From: Paractinoplanes tereljensis
GTDB taxonomy: Bacteria; Actinomycetota; Actinomycetes; Mycobacteriales; Micromonosporaceae
Length of the DNA: 64,000 nt
Assembly: GCF_016862435.1 (NCBI RefSeq)
Contig: NZ_BOMY01000008.1
Span: 62,001 to 126,000 of the forward strand
Direction: 5' to 3'
Position 1 is the stretch's first letter. Each line of letters opens with the position of its first letter. The notes beneath the pieces were generated by a model. The model was not told the DNA's origin and did not search any database. It saw nothing but the letters and a program-made list of their open reading frames with translations. The position numbers and the translations under genes are program-made. Positions 34,461-42,206 of this stretch are shown here, piece by piece.

Positions 34461-34961
34461 ATGACGATCCGCCCGATCACCGAGGCCGACTACGACGCGG
34501 TCGGCGACGTGCACGTACGCACCTGGCAGGCCGGTTACGCGGGCATCGTCCCCGCCGACTACCTGGCCGCCCTCGACCCGGTCGCGAACGCCGAGCGCCG
34601 CCGCACCGAACCCCCGCGGGAGGGCGCACACACCCTGGTCGCCGAGGAGGACGGCCGCGTCGTCGGCTTCGCCAGTTTCGGCCCCGACCTGGCGGACCCG
34701 AGCGTCGGCGGGCTGTACGCCATCTACGTCGCACCCGAGCAATGGGGACACGGCACCGGCCGCCAATTGCTCACCGCGGCAAAGGAGGCCCTCAAGGCAA
34801 GCGGTTACCGGGAAATGCGCCTATGGGTGCTTGCCGAAAACGCGCGCGCCCGCCAATTCTACGAACGGATGGATCTAGCACCGGACGGTGCGACCGACAC
34901 GTACACCCCGCGTGGGACAGAGGCACAACTGCCCGAGTTGCGCTACACCACGGCTCTGTAG
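34461..34961 (+). CDS. GNAT-family N-acetyltransferase
   Basis: 166 aa from ATG at 34461 (MTIRPITEADYDAVGDVHVR). The GNAT fold is clear: beta-strand 4 with motif A (LYAIYVAPEQWGHGTGRQLL, the Q/GxGxG/A acetyl-CoA loop) and late LWVLAENARARQFYERMDL. Substrate unknown. First of three plus-strand genes: two acetyltransferases and the DCC protein. Confidence 0.9.
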   Translation: MTIRPITEADYDAVGDVHVRTWQAGYAGIVPADYLAALDPVANAERRRTEPPREGAHTLVAEEDGRVVGFASFGPDLADPSVGGLYAIYVAPEQWGHGTGRQLLTAAKEALKASGYREMRLWVLAENARARQFYERMDLAPDGATDTYTPRGTEAQLPELRYTTAL

Positions 34962-34964
34962 GCT
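34959..34964 (+). promoter_or_regulatory. -10 element of a probable leaderless promoter
   Basis: TAGGCT (34959-34964), overlapping the stop codon of the first GNAT gene, ends 7 nt before the ATG at 34972. A TTGCGC lies 15 bp upstream. No ribosome-binding site precedes that ATG. Confidence 0.4.
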
Positions 34965-34971
34965 CGCCGTC

Positions 34972-35535
34972 ATGGCACTCGGCTTCGTCCGTCCGGCACG
35001 TCCGGAAGACTCCGGCGACATCGCCCGCATCCAGCTCTCGACCTGGCGGACCGCGTACCGGCGGATGTTCCCCGCGCACATCCTGGCCAACCTGGACGAG
35101 GCCTACCTGGCCAGAGGCTGGGACGAGGCGATCCAGTCACCCCCGTCCTCCCGGCACCGCGTGCTGATCGCCGTCGAGCAGGGCGAAAGCTCCAACGAGG
35201 TGGTCGGTTTCGCCGCCTCCGGCCCGGCCGACGAGCAGGCGCTGGCGCCCGAGGAGCCGGCGCTGCCGATCACCTACGCGGCCATCACCGACCTGCTGGT
35301 GGAGCCCCGCTGGGGCCGCCGGGGCCACGGCAGCCGGCTGCTCTCGGCGTCGGTCGATCTCTGGCGCGAGGACGGTTTCAGCCACGCGGTCGCCTGGCTC
35401 TACGAGCAGGACCAGGCGATGCACAAATTCCTCAGCACGGCCGGGTGGGAACGTGACGGCGCCGGCCGCGCCCTCGACGTGGACGACATGCTCGTCCCCC
35501 AACTGCGTTACCACGTTTCGCTGAGCGCAGAATAG
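34972..35535 (+). CDS. GNAT-family N-acetyltransferase
   Basis: 187 aa from ATG at 34972 (MALGFVRPARPEDSGDIARI). N-terminal strand plus STWRTAYRRMFPA, then the acetyl-CoA loop ITDLLVEPRWGRRGHGSRLL and a C-terminal AWLYEQDQAMHKFLSTAGWERDG. Similar in lay-out to the preceding GNAT but with only moderate likeness, so an old duplication or two separate genes. Substrate unknown. Confidence 0.9.
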   Translation: MALGFVRPARPEDSGDIARIQLSTWRTAYRRMFPAHILANLDEAYLARGWDEAIQSPPSSRHRVLIAVEQGESSNEVVGFAASGPADEQALAPEEPALPITYAAITDLLVEPRWGRRGHGSRLLSASVDLWREDGFSHAVAWLYEQDQAMHKFLSTAGWERDGAGRALDVDDMLVPQLRYHVSLSAE

Positions 35536-35539
35536 AAAC

Positions 35540-35938
35540 GTGACCCCGACCTTCGTTTACGACGGCGACTGCGCTTTCTGCACCACCTGCGCCGAATTCA
35601 TCGAACGCCGCATCCCCACCCACGCACGGGTGATCCCATGGCAGTTCGCCGATCTCGACGCGCTGGGGCTGTCCCAGGAGGAGTGCGAGGAAGCCGTTCA
35701 ATGGGTCGCGGGCGACGGCGCTACGGCGGCCGGTCCGGACGCCATCGCGTTGCTGCTGCGTGACGCGGGGCGGGCCTGGGAGCTGGCCGGCGGGGCGCTC
35801 CAGCTTGGGCCGGTCCGGCTGGCGGCCTGGCCGGTCTATCGCTGGGTTGCCGAGCACCGCCATCTTCTTCCCGGTGGGACTGCTGCCTGTTCGCTGCCTC
35901 AAGCTCAGCGGGATCTGCTCTTTGGGAGTCAGAACTAG
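35540..35938 (+). CDS. DCC-family thiol-disulfide oxidoreductase (DUF393)
   Basis: 132 aa from GTG at 35540, 4 bp after the second GNAT. It starts with the DCC motif FVYDGDCAFCTTCAEFIERR, with the CxxC pair (CTTC) of this thioredoxin-like family. DCC proteins are often encoded with, or fused to, HTTM (vitamin-K carboxylase-like) membrane proteins. Such a gene lies nearby at 36744-37646, but on the other strand with the 831-bp palindrome in between. The palindrome begins 9 bp after this stop. Confidence 0.85.
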   Translation: MTPTFVYDGDCAFCTTCAEFIERRIPTHARVIPWQFADLDALGLSQEECEEAVQWVAGDGATAAGPDAIALLLRDAGRAWELAGGALQLGPVRLAAWPVYRWVAEHRHLLPGGTAACSLPQAQRDLLFGSQN

Positions 35939-35961
35939 ACCGGGGTCTCTCACGCTGGGAC

Positions 35962-36035
35962 GGTTTTGGGCCGGGAATGACCATGCTGGGCGGTGAAGCA
36001 TTTATGCCCTGCATGGTCATTCCCGGCCCAAAACC
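35962..36035. repeat. Left terminal hairpin of the palindrome
   Basis: Perfect 25-bp arms (35962-35986, 36011-36035; first bases GGTTTTGGGCCGGGAATGAC) with a 24-nt loop. It could end transcription from the DCC gene side. An identical structure in inverted order is at 36689-36762. Confidence 0.9.
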
Positions 36036-36292
36036 TTGCACGGTAAGCCGTGACGGCCAGGGGATGGCTCACCCGCAGCTGTGTGCATAACGGGCTGGGC
36101 GGTCCCCTCCCGCAGGCGGTCTGGCTGCCGCGCTGTGGTAACTCCAGGCGCGCAACTCAAGCGGGCCGGGCTGGGTGGTGGGGTCCGCGAGCGAAACCGT
36201 GCCGCCCACTCTTAAGTCAAAACCAAACCCCGTTGTGGTTACGGTGGTAGAGGTGGGTAAATCTCTAAAAGATCTTGCACCGCCCGTGATTT

Positions 36293-36460
36293 CGAGCAGT
36301 TGACTGCGAAAACCGCTCCGTCGCCGCCCCCGACCTGGCAACTGCTCCGCAGTCGTAACTCGCAATATCTTAAATTCGAGCAGTTGACTGCGGAACCGCT
36401 CCGTCGCCGCCCTCGGCCTGGCAACTGCTCCGCAGTCGTAACTCGTAAGATTTTTAAAGC
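36293..36460. repeat. Two 84-bp direct repeats in the palindrome centre
   Basis: Units start at 36293 and 36377 with CGAGCAGTTGACTGCG; about 70 of 84 bp agree closely and the last ~14 bp (ending CTTAAATT or TTTTTAAAG) diverge. Each unit contains a smaller inverted repeat, GAGCAGTTG ... CAACTGCTC. This central part is visibly richer in A/T than the surrounding genes. Confidence 0.85.
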
Positions 36461-36688
36461 TTTGCCAACCCTCCCCCACCGCAACCACAACAGGGTTTGG
36501 TTTTGACTTGAGGGTGGGCGGCACGGTTTCGCTCGCGGACCCCACCACCCAGGCCGGCCTGCTGGAGTGGCGGTCCTGGCGTGCCCACAGCGCGGCAGCC
36601 AGACCACCGTGCTGAAGGGGACCGCCCAGCCCTCTACGCACCTGGCTGCGGGTGACCAGTCTCCTGACCGTCAGGGGTCACCGTGCAA

Positions 36689-36762
36689 GGTTTTGGGCCG
36701 GGAATGACCATGCAGGGCATAAATGCTTCACCGCCCAGCATGGTCATTCCCGGCCCAAAACC
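36689..36762. repeat. Right terminal hairpin of the palindrome
   Basis: 25-bp perfect arms 36689-36713 and 36738-36762 with a 24-nt loop that is the reverse complement of the left hairpin's loop. The stop codon of the HTTM gene (36744-36746) lies in its right arm. Confidence 0.9.
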
Positions 36763-37646
36763 GTCCCAGCGCGAGAGCCACCACCCGTCCCAGCGCGAGA
36801 GCCACCAACCGCCCCAGCGTAAGCCGACCGACCAAGCAGACGGCGAACCCAGACAATCGGCCGGACCTTCTCCAGCGAAAGGAAGCTGGTCATCGCGACC
36901 AGGTGCGGAGCGAATGAAATGGTAATGGTCGCGAACGTCATCAAGTGGAACGAGTAGAAGTACGTCACCACCGCCCACCGCCACCGCTGCGGAACCAGAA
37001 AGATCAGCGGACTGCACAACTCGAACGCCATAATCCCGAACTGAGCCACGATCAGCAGCCCCGGAATGACGGCGATCTGATCAGCCAGCCAGGTGCCCCG
37101 CCGAACGATCGCCTGAGCCAGCACCGAACTCGTAGGCCAGTCCACCCCACCGAACCGCAGCTTCGCCCAGGCCGCCAGGAAGTAAGTGCAGATGACGGCG
37201 ATCTGGGTGACCCGCAGCGCCCAGCCACCCTTCTCGGAGAGTGTCTTGTCCCCATGCCGGGCCCGACCGATCGTCGGCAGCACCGCGAGTGCGACGAGCA
37301 GTCCGACCCGGTCGTGGTCGACCTTGCCGTAGCTCATCGCGATGATCATCCACTCGAAGTACAGCGCGAAGACGACCCAGCCCAGCAGCCGCGGCGCCCG
37401 CCCGGTCGCGGCGGCCAGGGCAAGCACGATCAACGCCCAGAACACCGAGTGCACGATCAGCGCCGTCGGCGTGGGCAGGTGCAGCAGCCGGCCGACCAGC
37501 AACGGCCGGTAGAGCTCAGCGGGCGTGTTGGCGTGCGACCGCACCCACGGCGTGAAGATCACCAGGTCGGCCGCGACGAAGAGATAGACCAGGGTGCGGA
37601 AGGCGGCGATCCGGCCCAGCGGCACCGGCGCGAAGAGCCACTTCAT
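36744..37646 (-). CDS. HTTM-domain membrane protein with repeat-derived C-terminus
   Basis: 300 aa from ATG at 37646 (MKWLFAPVPLGRIAAFRTLV), overlapping the stop of the upstream gene by 4 bp. Multi-helix HTTM (horizontally transferred, VKGC-like) domain: AWAKLRFGGVDWPTSSVLAQ and a long hydrophobic C-terminal half with FYSFHLMTFATITISFAPHL. The last ~24 residues (VGGSRAGTGGGSRAGTVLGRE) come from a 24-bp tandem repeat and from the end of the palindrome, which also supplies the stop codon. Function of bacterial HTTM proteins is little known. Probably one operon with the 145-aa gene upstream. Confidence 0.85.
   Translation of the reverse strand: MKWLFAPVPLGRIAAFRTLVYLFVAADLVIFTPWVRSHANTPAELYRPLLVGRLLHLPTPTALIVHSVFWALIVLALAAATGRAPRLLGWVVFALYFEWMIIAMSYGKVDHDRVGLLVALAVLPTIGRARHGDKTLSEKGGWALRVTQIAVICTYFLAAWAKLRFGGVDWPTSSVLAQAIVRRGTWLADQIAVIPGLLIVAQFGIMAFELCSPLIFLVPQRWRWAVVTYFYSFHLMTFATITISFAPHLVAMTSFLSLEKVRPIVWVRRLLGRSAYAGAVGGSRAGTGGGSRAGTVLGRE
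36763..36823. repeat. 24-bp tandem repeat in the 3' end of the HTTM gene
   Basis: Two units of 24 bp (36763-36786 and 36787-36810, beginning GTCCCAGCGCGAGAGCCACC) and a partial third from 36811. They encode SRAGTGGG-type octapeptides. The first unit overlaps the outer edge of the palindrome, whose left edge carries a diverged copy in inverse orientation. Confidence 0.85.
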
Positions 37647-38080
37647 GGCCGTGTCCATTCGGCGATGACCTCGTCGCGGGAGTCGCCGGTCGGCCGGGCG
37701 TGCTTGATGCCGACCCAGCGCACCACGATCCGCACCGACGTCAGCGGGGTCGCGCCCGGCGAGTGTTCCGCGTAGGCCGCGGCGACCTCGGACAGGCGGG
37801 ACGGCGTAGCGACGTACGCCTTCTCCTGGCCCTCGATCTCGGCCCGGCGGATGCCGGAGTTGCTCTCGTTGATCTGCACCGTGCGGCCCTGGGTGTCGGT
37901 GCCCTCGACCCGGGTGTCCTTGGCGTCGCCGTTCGGGTCGGGCGCCGTCGAATACATCCGGAACGGCCCGAACGGAAAGTCGTCGTCGACCCCGAACAGG
38001 GTGCCGCCGAGCAACAGCACCCCGCAGATCAGGGTGGCCGCGACCCGGATCCACCGGCCGCGCACGCTCATCTCGTTCAT
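37643..38080 (-). CDS. Unknown membrane-anchored protein upstream of the HTTM gene
   Basis: 145 aa from ATG at 38080 (MNEMSVRGRWIRVAATLICG); a second ATG three codons on is possible. A single N-terminal hydrophobic segment (~11-30) is followed by a polar domain with DDDFPFGPFRMYS, QINESNSGIRRAEIEG and VRIVVRWVGIKHARPTGD. I do not recognise the family. It overlaps the HTTM gene (ATGA), so the two products likely work together in the membrane. Confidence 0.8.
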   Translation of the reverse strand: MNEMSVRGRWIRVAATLICGVLLLGGTLFGVDDDFPFGPFRMYSTAPDPNGDAKDTRVEGTDTQGRTVQINESNSGIRRAEIEGQEKAYVATPSRLSEVAAAYAEHSPGATPLTSVRIVVRWVGIKHARPTGDSRDEVIAEWTRP

Positions 38081-38114
38081 CGCCCGACAACCTACCCGCC
38101 CCGATCCAGCCAGC

Positions 38115-38399
38115 TCAGCCTCGCTCGGCCCCCTCGTTCGCGTCGCGGACGAAGTAGCGCTGGAAGACCACGAAGATGATCGCTACCGGGATGGTGGCCA
38201 GCAGGGCGGCGCCCAGTTTCAGGGGGTATTGGGTGCCCGCGCCCAGGGACCCGCTCACCAGGTCGGCCAGCCCGCGCGGCAGGGTGAACAGCGACGGGTC
38301 CTGGACCGAGACCAGGGTGTGCGGGAACTCGTTCCACGAGCCCTGGAACGACAGGATGGTCAGGGTGATCAGGGCCGGTTTGGCGGTCGGCAGCACCTG
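38115..38399 (-). pseudogene. 3' remnant of a MalG-type sugar ABC-transporter permease
   Basis: 95 codons matching only the C-terminal third of carbohydrate ABC permeases: it starts inside the conserved EAA-loop proline segment (QVLPTAKPALITLTILSFQG), then has SWNEFPHTLVSVQDPS, YPLKLGAALLATIPVAIIF and the usual end VFQRYFVRDANEGAERG. A TGA lies directly upstream in frame (38400-38402), and roughly the first 180 residues are missing. The break point is 3 bp from the AAGGAG of the divergent debranching-enzyme gene. No partner permease or binding protein is nearby. Confidence 0.85.
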
Positions 38400-38412
38400 T
38401 CAAGGAGATCTT

Positions 38413-40332
38413 GTGAGGCCGCTTCAGCCACTTCTGCACGACCTCGTCCCGACGATCGCCGCGCCGACCGTGGCACTGTCCGGTGCGGACGGTCAGATCA
38501 GACCCACCGGGGTGCAGGGGGTCTTCCACGCCGACGGCCGGGTCCTCTCCACGGCCGTGCTGCGTCTGGACGACCAGGAACCCGAGCCGATCGGTTACGC
38601 CCCGGCCGGCCCCGGCGTGACCCGGTTCGTCTCGGTCGCCCGCCGGCTCGGCGACCCGATCGCCGACCCGACGATCCGGGTGATCCGCACCCGCCGGGTC
38701 CGCCCCGGCGCGGTCGACGAGGAGATCGAGATCGCCTCGACCGCCACCGTCCCGGTCACCACCACGGTCACCGTCGAGACCGCGAGTGACCTCGCACCGC
38801 TCGAGGTGGTGCGCTCCGGCCGGCAGTCCGGCGCCCGGCTCGACGTGACCGTCCACCTTGACCCGGCCCGCACCTGGCAGGTCAGCCTCGCGCCCGGCCA
38901 GTCGGTGGTGCTGCGCTGGTCGCTGACCGTCGAGGACCCGAAAGCGGTGATGTTCCCCGGCCCCCGCGGCGAGTGGTCCCGGCCGTCGGTGCGGGCCGAC
39001 GACCGGCGACTCCCCCGGCTGGTCGATCGATCACTTGACGACCTGGCCGCGCTGCGCCTGACCACCGCGATCGACGACGGCGACACGTTCCTGGGCGCGG
39101 GCGTGCCGTGGTATTTGACGTTGTTCGGCCGGGACAGCCTGTGGGCGGCCCGGATGCTGCTGCCGCTCGGCACCGACCTGGCCGTCGGCACGCTGCGGGT
39201 GCTGGCCCGCCGGCAGGGCGCAAAGCTCGACCCGGAGACCGGCGAGGCCCCCGGCAAGATCATGCATGAGCTGCGCCGTTCCGACGTGCACGCGTCGCTG
39301 CCGGCCACCTATTACGGCACCATCGACGCCACCCTGCTCTGGATCAGCCTGCTCCACGACACCTGGCGCTGGGGCCATGACGCTACCGAGATCGCGGCGC
39401 TGATGCCGCAGCTGGCGGCCGCCCTGGCCTGGCTGGGCGAGCACGCCGACCCGGACGGCGACGGCTTCCTCGAATACCTCGACACGACCGGCCACGGCCT
39501 GGCCAACCAGGGCTGGAAAGACTCGGGTGACGCGATCCGCTTCCACGACGGCCGCCGCGCCACGGCGCCGATCGCCCTGGCCGAGGTGCAGGGGTACGCC
39601 TATCGCGCGGCCCTGGACGGCGCCGCCCTGCTGGACGCCTTCGACCGCCCCGGCGGCGCCCGCTGGCGCCAGTGGGCGGCCTCGCTGGCCGACCGGTTCC
39701 GGGCCGCTTTCTGGGTGAACCAGGGCCGGCATCCCGCTCTCGCCCTGGACGGCGACAAGCGCCCGGTCGACTCCCTGACCAGCAACATCGGCCATCTGCT
39801 GGGCACCGGTCTGCTGACCGCGGCCGAGGAGGCGACCGTCGCCGCGGCGCTGGCCGGCGATGACATGTCCGGTGCTTACGGCCTGCGCACGATGTCGTCG
39901 AACGACCGCGGCTTCGCCCCGCTCTCCTATCACTGCGGCTCGGTCTGGGCCCACGACACCGCGATCGTCGCCGCCGGGTTGGCGCGGGGCGGCTTCACCG
40001 CCGAGGCCATGACGCTGTTCGACGGTCTGCTGACCGCGGCCGAGACCTTCGACTTCCGCCTACCGGAACTCCATGCCGGAGACTCCCGGTCCGACCTGTC
40101 CCGCCCGGTCGCCTACCCCGCGGCCTGCCACCCGCAGGCCTGGTCAGCCGCCGCCGCGATCCTGATGTTGCAGTCCTGGATCGGCCTGACCCCTGACGTC
40201 CCGTCCGGCGTCATCCACCTGAATCCGCTGCCCGGCGCGCCGGCCGTGAGCGGCCTGCGCATAGCGGGCCACGAGGTCAACTTCGACGGCACCGCCCTCA
40301 CCGGCCTACCGCCCACACTCCGCCTGGCGTGA
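38413..40332 (+). CDS. Glycogen-debranching-type (amylo-alpha-1,6-glucosidase) enzyme
   Basis: 639 aa from GTG at 38413, with AAGGAG (38402-38407) 5 nt upstream. The frame is open further left but runs across the permease remnant. An N-terminal glycogen-debranching domain (~5-215: GADGQIRPTGVQGVFHADGR, then beta-rich part) is followed by an (alpha/alpha)6 barrel (~270-630) with PWYLTLFGRDSLWAARMLLP, GKIMHELRR, NQGWKDSGDAIRFHDGR and YPAACHPQAWSAAA. Family members act on alpha-glucans or related glycosides; exact substrate unknown. Its promoter must lie inside or next to the truncated permease. Confidence 0.88.
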   Translation: MRPLQPLLHDLVPTIAAPTVALSGADGQIRPTGVQGVFHADGRVLSTAVLRLDDQEPEPIGYAPAGPGVTRFVSVARRLGDPIADPTIRVIRTRRVRPGAVDEEIEIASTATVPVTTTVTVETASDLAPLEVVRSGRQSGARLDVTVHLDPARTWQVSLAPGQSVVLRWSLTVEDPKAVMFPGPRGEWSRPSVRADDRRLPRLVDRSLDDLAALRLTTAIDDGDTFLGAGVPWYLTLFGRDSLWAARMLLPLGTDLAVGTLRVLARRQGAKLDPETGEAPGKIMHELRRSDVHASLPATYYGTIDATLLWISLLHDTWRWGHDATEIAALMPQLAAALAWLGEHADPDGDGFLEYLDTTGHGLANQGWKDSGDAIRFHDGRRATAPIALAEVQGYAYRAALDGAALLDAFDRPGGARWRQWAASLADRFRAAFWVNQGRHPALALDGDKRPVDSLTSNIGHLLGTGLLTAAEEATVAAALAGDDMSGAYGLRTMSSNDRGFAPLSYHCGSVWAHDTAIVAAGLARGGFTAEAMTLFDGLLTAAETFDFRLPELHAGDSRSDLSRPVAYPAACHPQAWSAAAAILMLQSWIGLTPDVPSGVIHLNPLPGAPAVSGLRIAGHEVNFDGTALTGLPPTLRLA

Positions 40333-40494
40333 GGGCCCACAGCGGGCCGGCGCAAGTCGCGGCACGGGGCAGGAGCAGGCAAATGGCGGCGTTTCCGCCG
40401 GGCCCGCCCGGCGCGGGCGCGCGGAGGGTGAGTCTCGCGCAGAGAAACTGAGCTTCCCGGGACTGGTCGTGCGGCGTACTTAAAAAAGCGCGAG
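40333..40494. other. Intergenic gap between convergent genes
   Basis: 162 bp between the debranching enzyme and dapB. It holds a small hairpin right after the plus-strand stop (GGCCC/GGGCC, 40334-40348), more GC-rich self-complementary words, and an A6 run at 40482-40487. No gene is seen. Confidence 0.5.
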
Positions 40495-41247
<753 letters not shown>

Positions 41248-42195
41248 CTATCGTTTGCGGGCAGCCCACCGGCGCTCGGCCCAGCCCACGGTCAGGAAGA
41301 TCGCACCCACGTAGAACCAGCCGAGCAGCACGTCGACCACGTAGTGCTCGCCGGTGTAGACGAGGGTGAAGGTCATCGCCAGCGGATAGGCGAGCAGCAG
41401 CGGCCACCAGCGCTTGCGGACCATCGGCAGGAAGAAGGCGACGGCCATCATCGCGTACGCGGTGTGCAGGGACGGCATGGCGGCCACCGGGTTGGACTGC
41501 TCGACCTGCAGCGCGTTGAGCGTGTTGCCGGCGCTGTGCAGGCCCAGCACGTCGAAGCCGCGCGAGGAGAACCGGGCGACCGGCTCGGCCAGGTAGCCGT
41601 TCTCGGCGGCCCACCAGGGCGGGGCCGCGGGGTACAGGAAGTAGGTGACCAGGCCGGCCATGCTCAGCGCGATCCAGCGGCGCATGAACCGGTAGGAGAG
41701 GCCCCGGCTGCGGACCCAGAGAACCACGGCGACCGTGGGCACGGTCAGGAAGTGCGAGATGTAGACCATCGTGGTCACGACCTCCCACCACGGGACGTGG
41801 CTGGGGTCGTAGAGATGCTGCTGGAGCCAGATGGTCGGGATGCGGCCGCCGGTGAGCCAGCCGAACATGTGCTCGTCCGCGTCGATCATGAATTGGACGT
41901 GCGGGGCGAAGAGCTTGTCGGCGGAGCCGCGCGAGACGTTGTAGAAGACCAGCAGCAGAACCACCGGCAGCCAGTCCCGCAGGAAGAGCAGGTGCTCCCG
42001 CCACGGCTGGTAGTTGCGCCACGCGATGGTGGCCAGCCACAGCCAGCCGAAGGCGGTGAGCGGGTCGCTGGTCGGCACCCCGACGAACGCCACGAACAGG
42101 ACGAAGGCCACCGCCCAGACCGTCATCCCGATGATCCGGCGGCGGCGCCGGTCGGGTGGGAGGTCGGTCTCGGGCGGTGTCTCCAGCGTCGTCAC
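41248..42195 (-). CDS. PAP2-family phosphatase/inositol-phosphotransferase-like membrane protein
   Basis: 315 aa from GTG at 42195; a TTG at 42204 is also possible. About seven membrane helices. The PAP2 motifs are the C2 box AAMPSLHTAYAM and the C3 box EHYVVDVLLGW, with catalytic His in each. The first motif is diverged. The AUR1/inositolphosphotransferase-like layout (YFLYPAAPPWWA) is common in actinobacteria. Likely acts on lipid phosphates at the outer face of the membrane. It lies between an M16 protease and dapB. Confidence 0.9.
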   Translation of the reverse strand: MTTLETPPETDLPPDRRRRRIIGMTVWAVAFVLFVAFVGVPTSDPLTAFGWLWLATIAWRNYQPWREHLLFLRDWLPVVLLLVFYNVSRGSADKLFAPHVQFMIDADEHMFGWLTGGRIPTIWLQQHLYDPSHVPWWEVVTTMVYISHFLTVPTVAVVLWVRSRGLSYRFMRRWIALSMAGLVTYFLYPAAPPWWAAENGYLAEPVARFSSRGFDVLGLHSAGNTLNALQVEQSNPVAAMPSLHTAYAMMAVAFFLPMVRKRWWPLLLAYPLAMTFTLVYTGEHYVVDVLLGWFYVGAIFLTVGWAERRWAARKR

Positions 42196-42206
42196 GGGGT
42201 CCAAGG

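Larger units (their letters stand above)
35947..36777. repeat. 831-bp interrupted palindrome between convergent genes
   Basis: The sequence from 35947 matches the reverse complement of the sequence ending at 36777: about 100 bp at each end are nearly identical (35947-36045 against 36681-36777), and similarity continues inward (GGGCTGGGCGGTCCCC, then a run with AAACCGTGCCGCCCAC and GTCAAAACCAAACCC on both arms) to about 36245 and 36475. Each end contains its own smaller hairpin, and the centre carries two 84-bp direct repeats. No transposase and no convincing gene is inside. It fills the space between the DCC gene and the HTTM gene. Possible nature: non-autonomous repeat element, or a structured DNA/RNA element; undecided. 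Confidence 0.9.

Noticed and set aside
36293..36460. The two 84-bp repeats as a CRISPR array
   Set aside because: Only two copies, too long, no spacers and no cas genes.
36069..36641. Open frame of ~190 codons (minus) and a 122-codon one (36239-36607) across the palindrome
   Set aside because: Frames run across both arms and the central repeats, and the mirrored arms give open frames in several phases on both strands. No ribosome-binding site or recognisable domain; treated as by-product of the symmetric GC-rich repeat.
38176..38412. Upstream extension of the debranching-enzyme gene to 38176
   Set aside because: The frame is open, but it lies antisense to the recognisable permease remnant, whereas GTG 38413 has a good ribosome-binding site and starts at the domain edge.
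40482..40487. A6 run as U-tract of a dapB terminator
   Set aside because: On the minus strand the T6 follows the stop by few bases with no stem directly before it.
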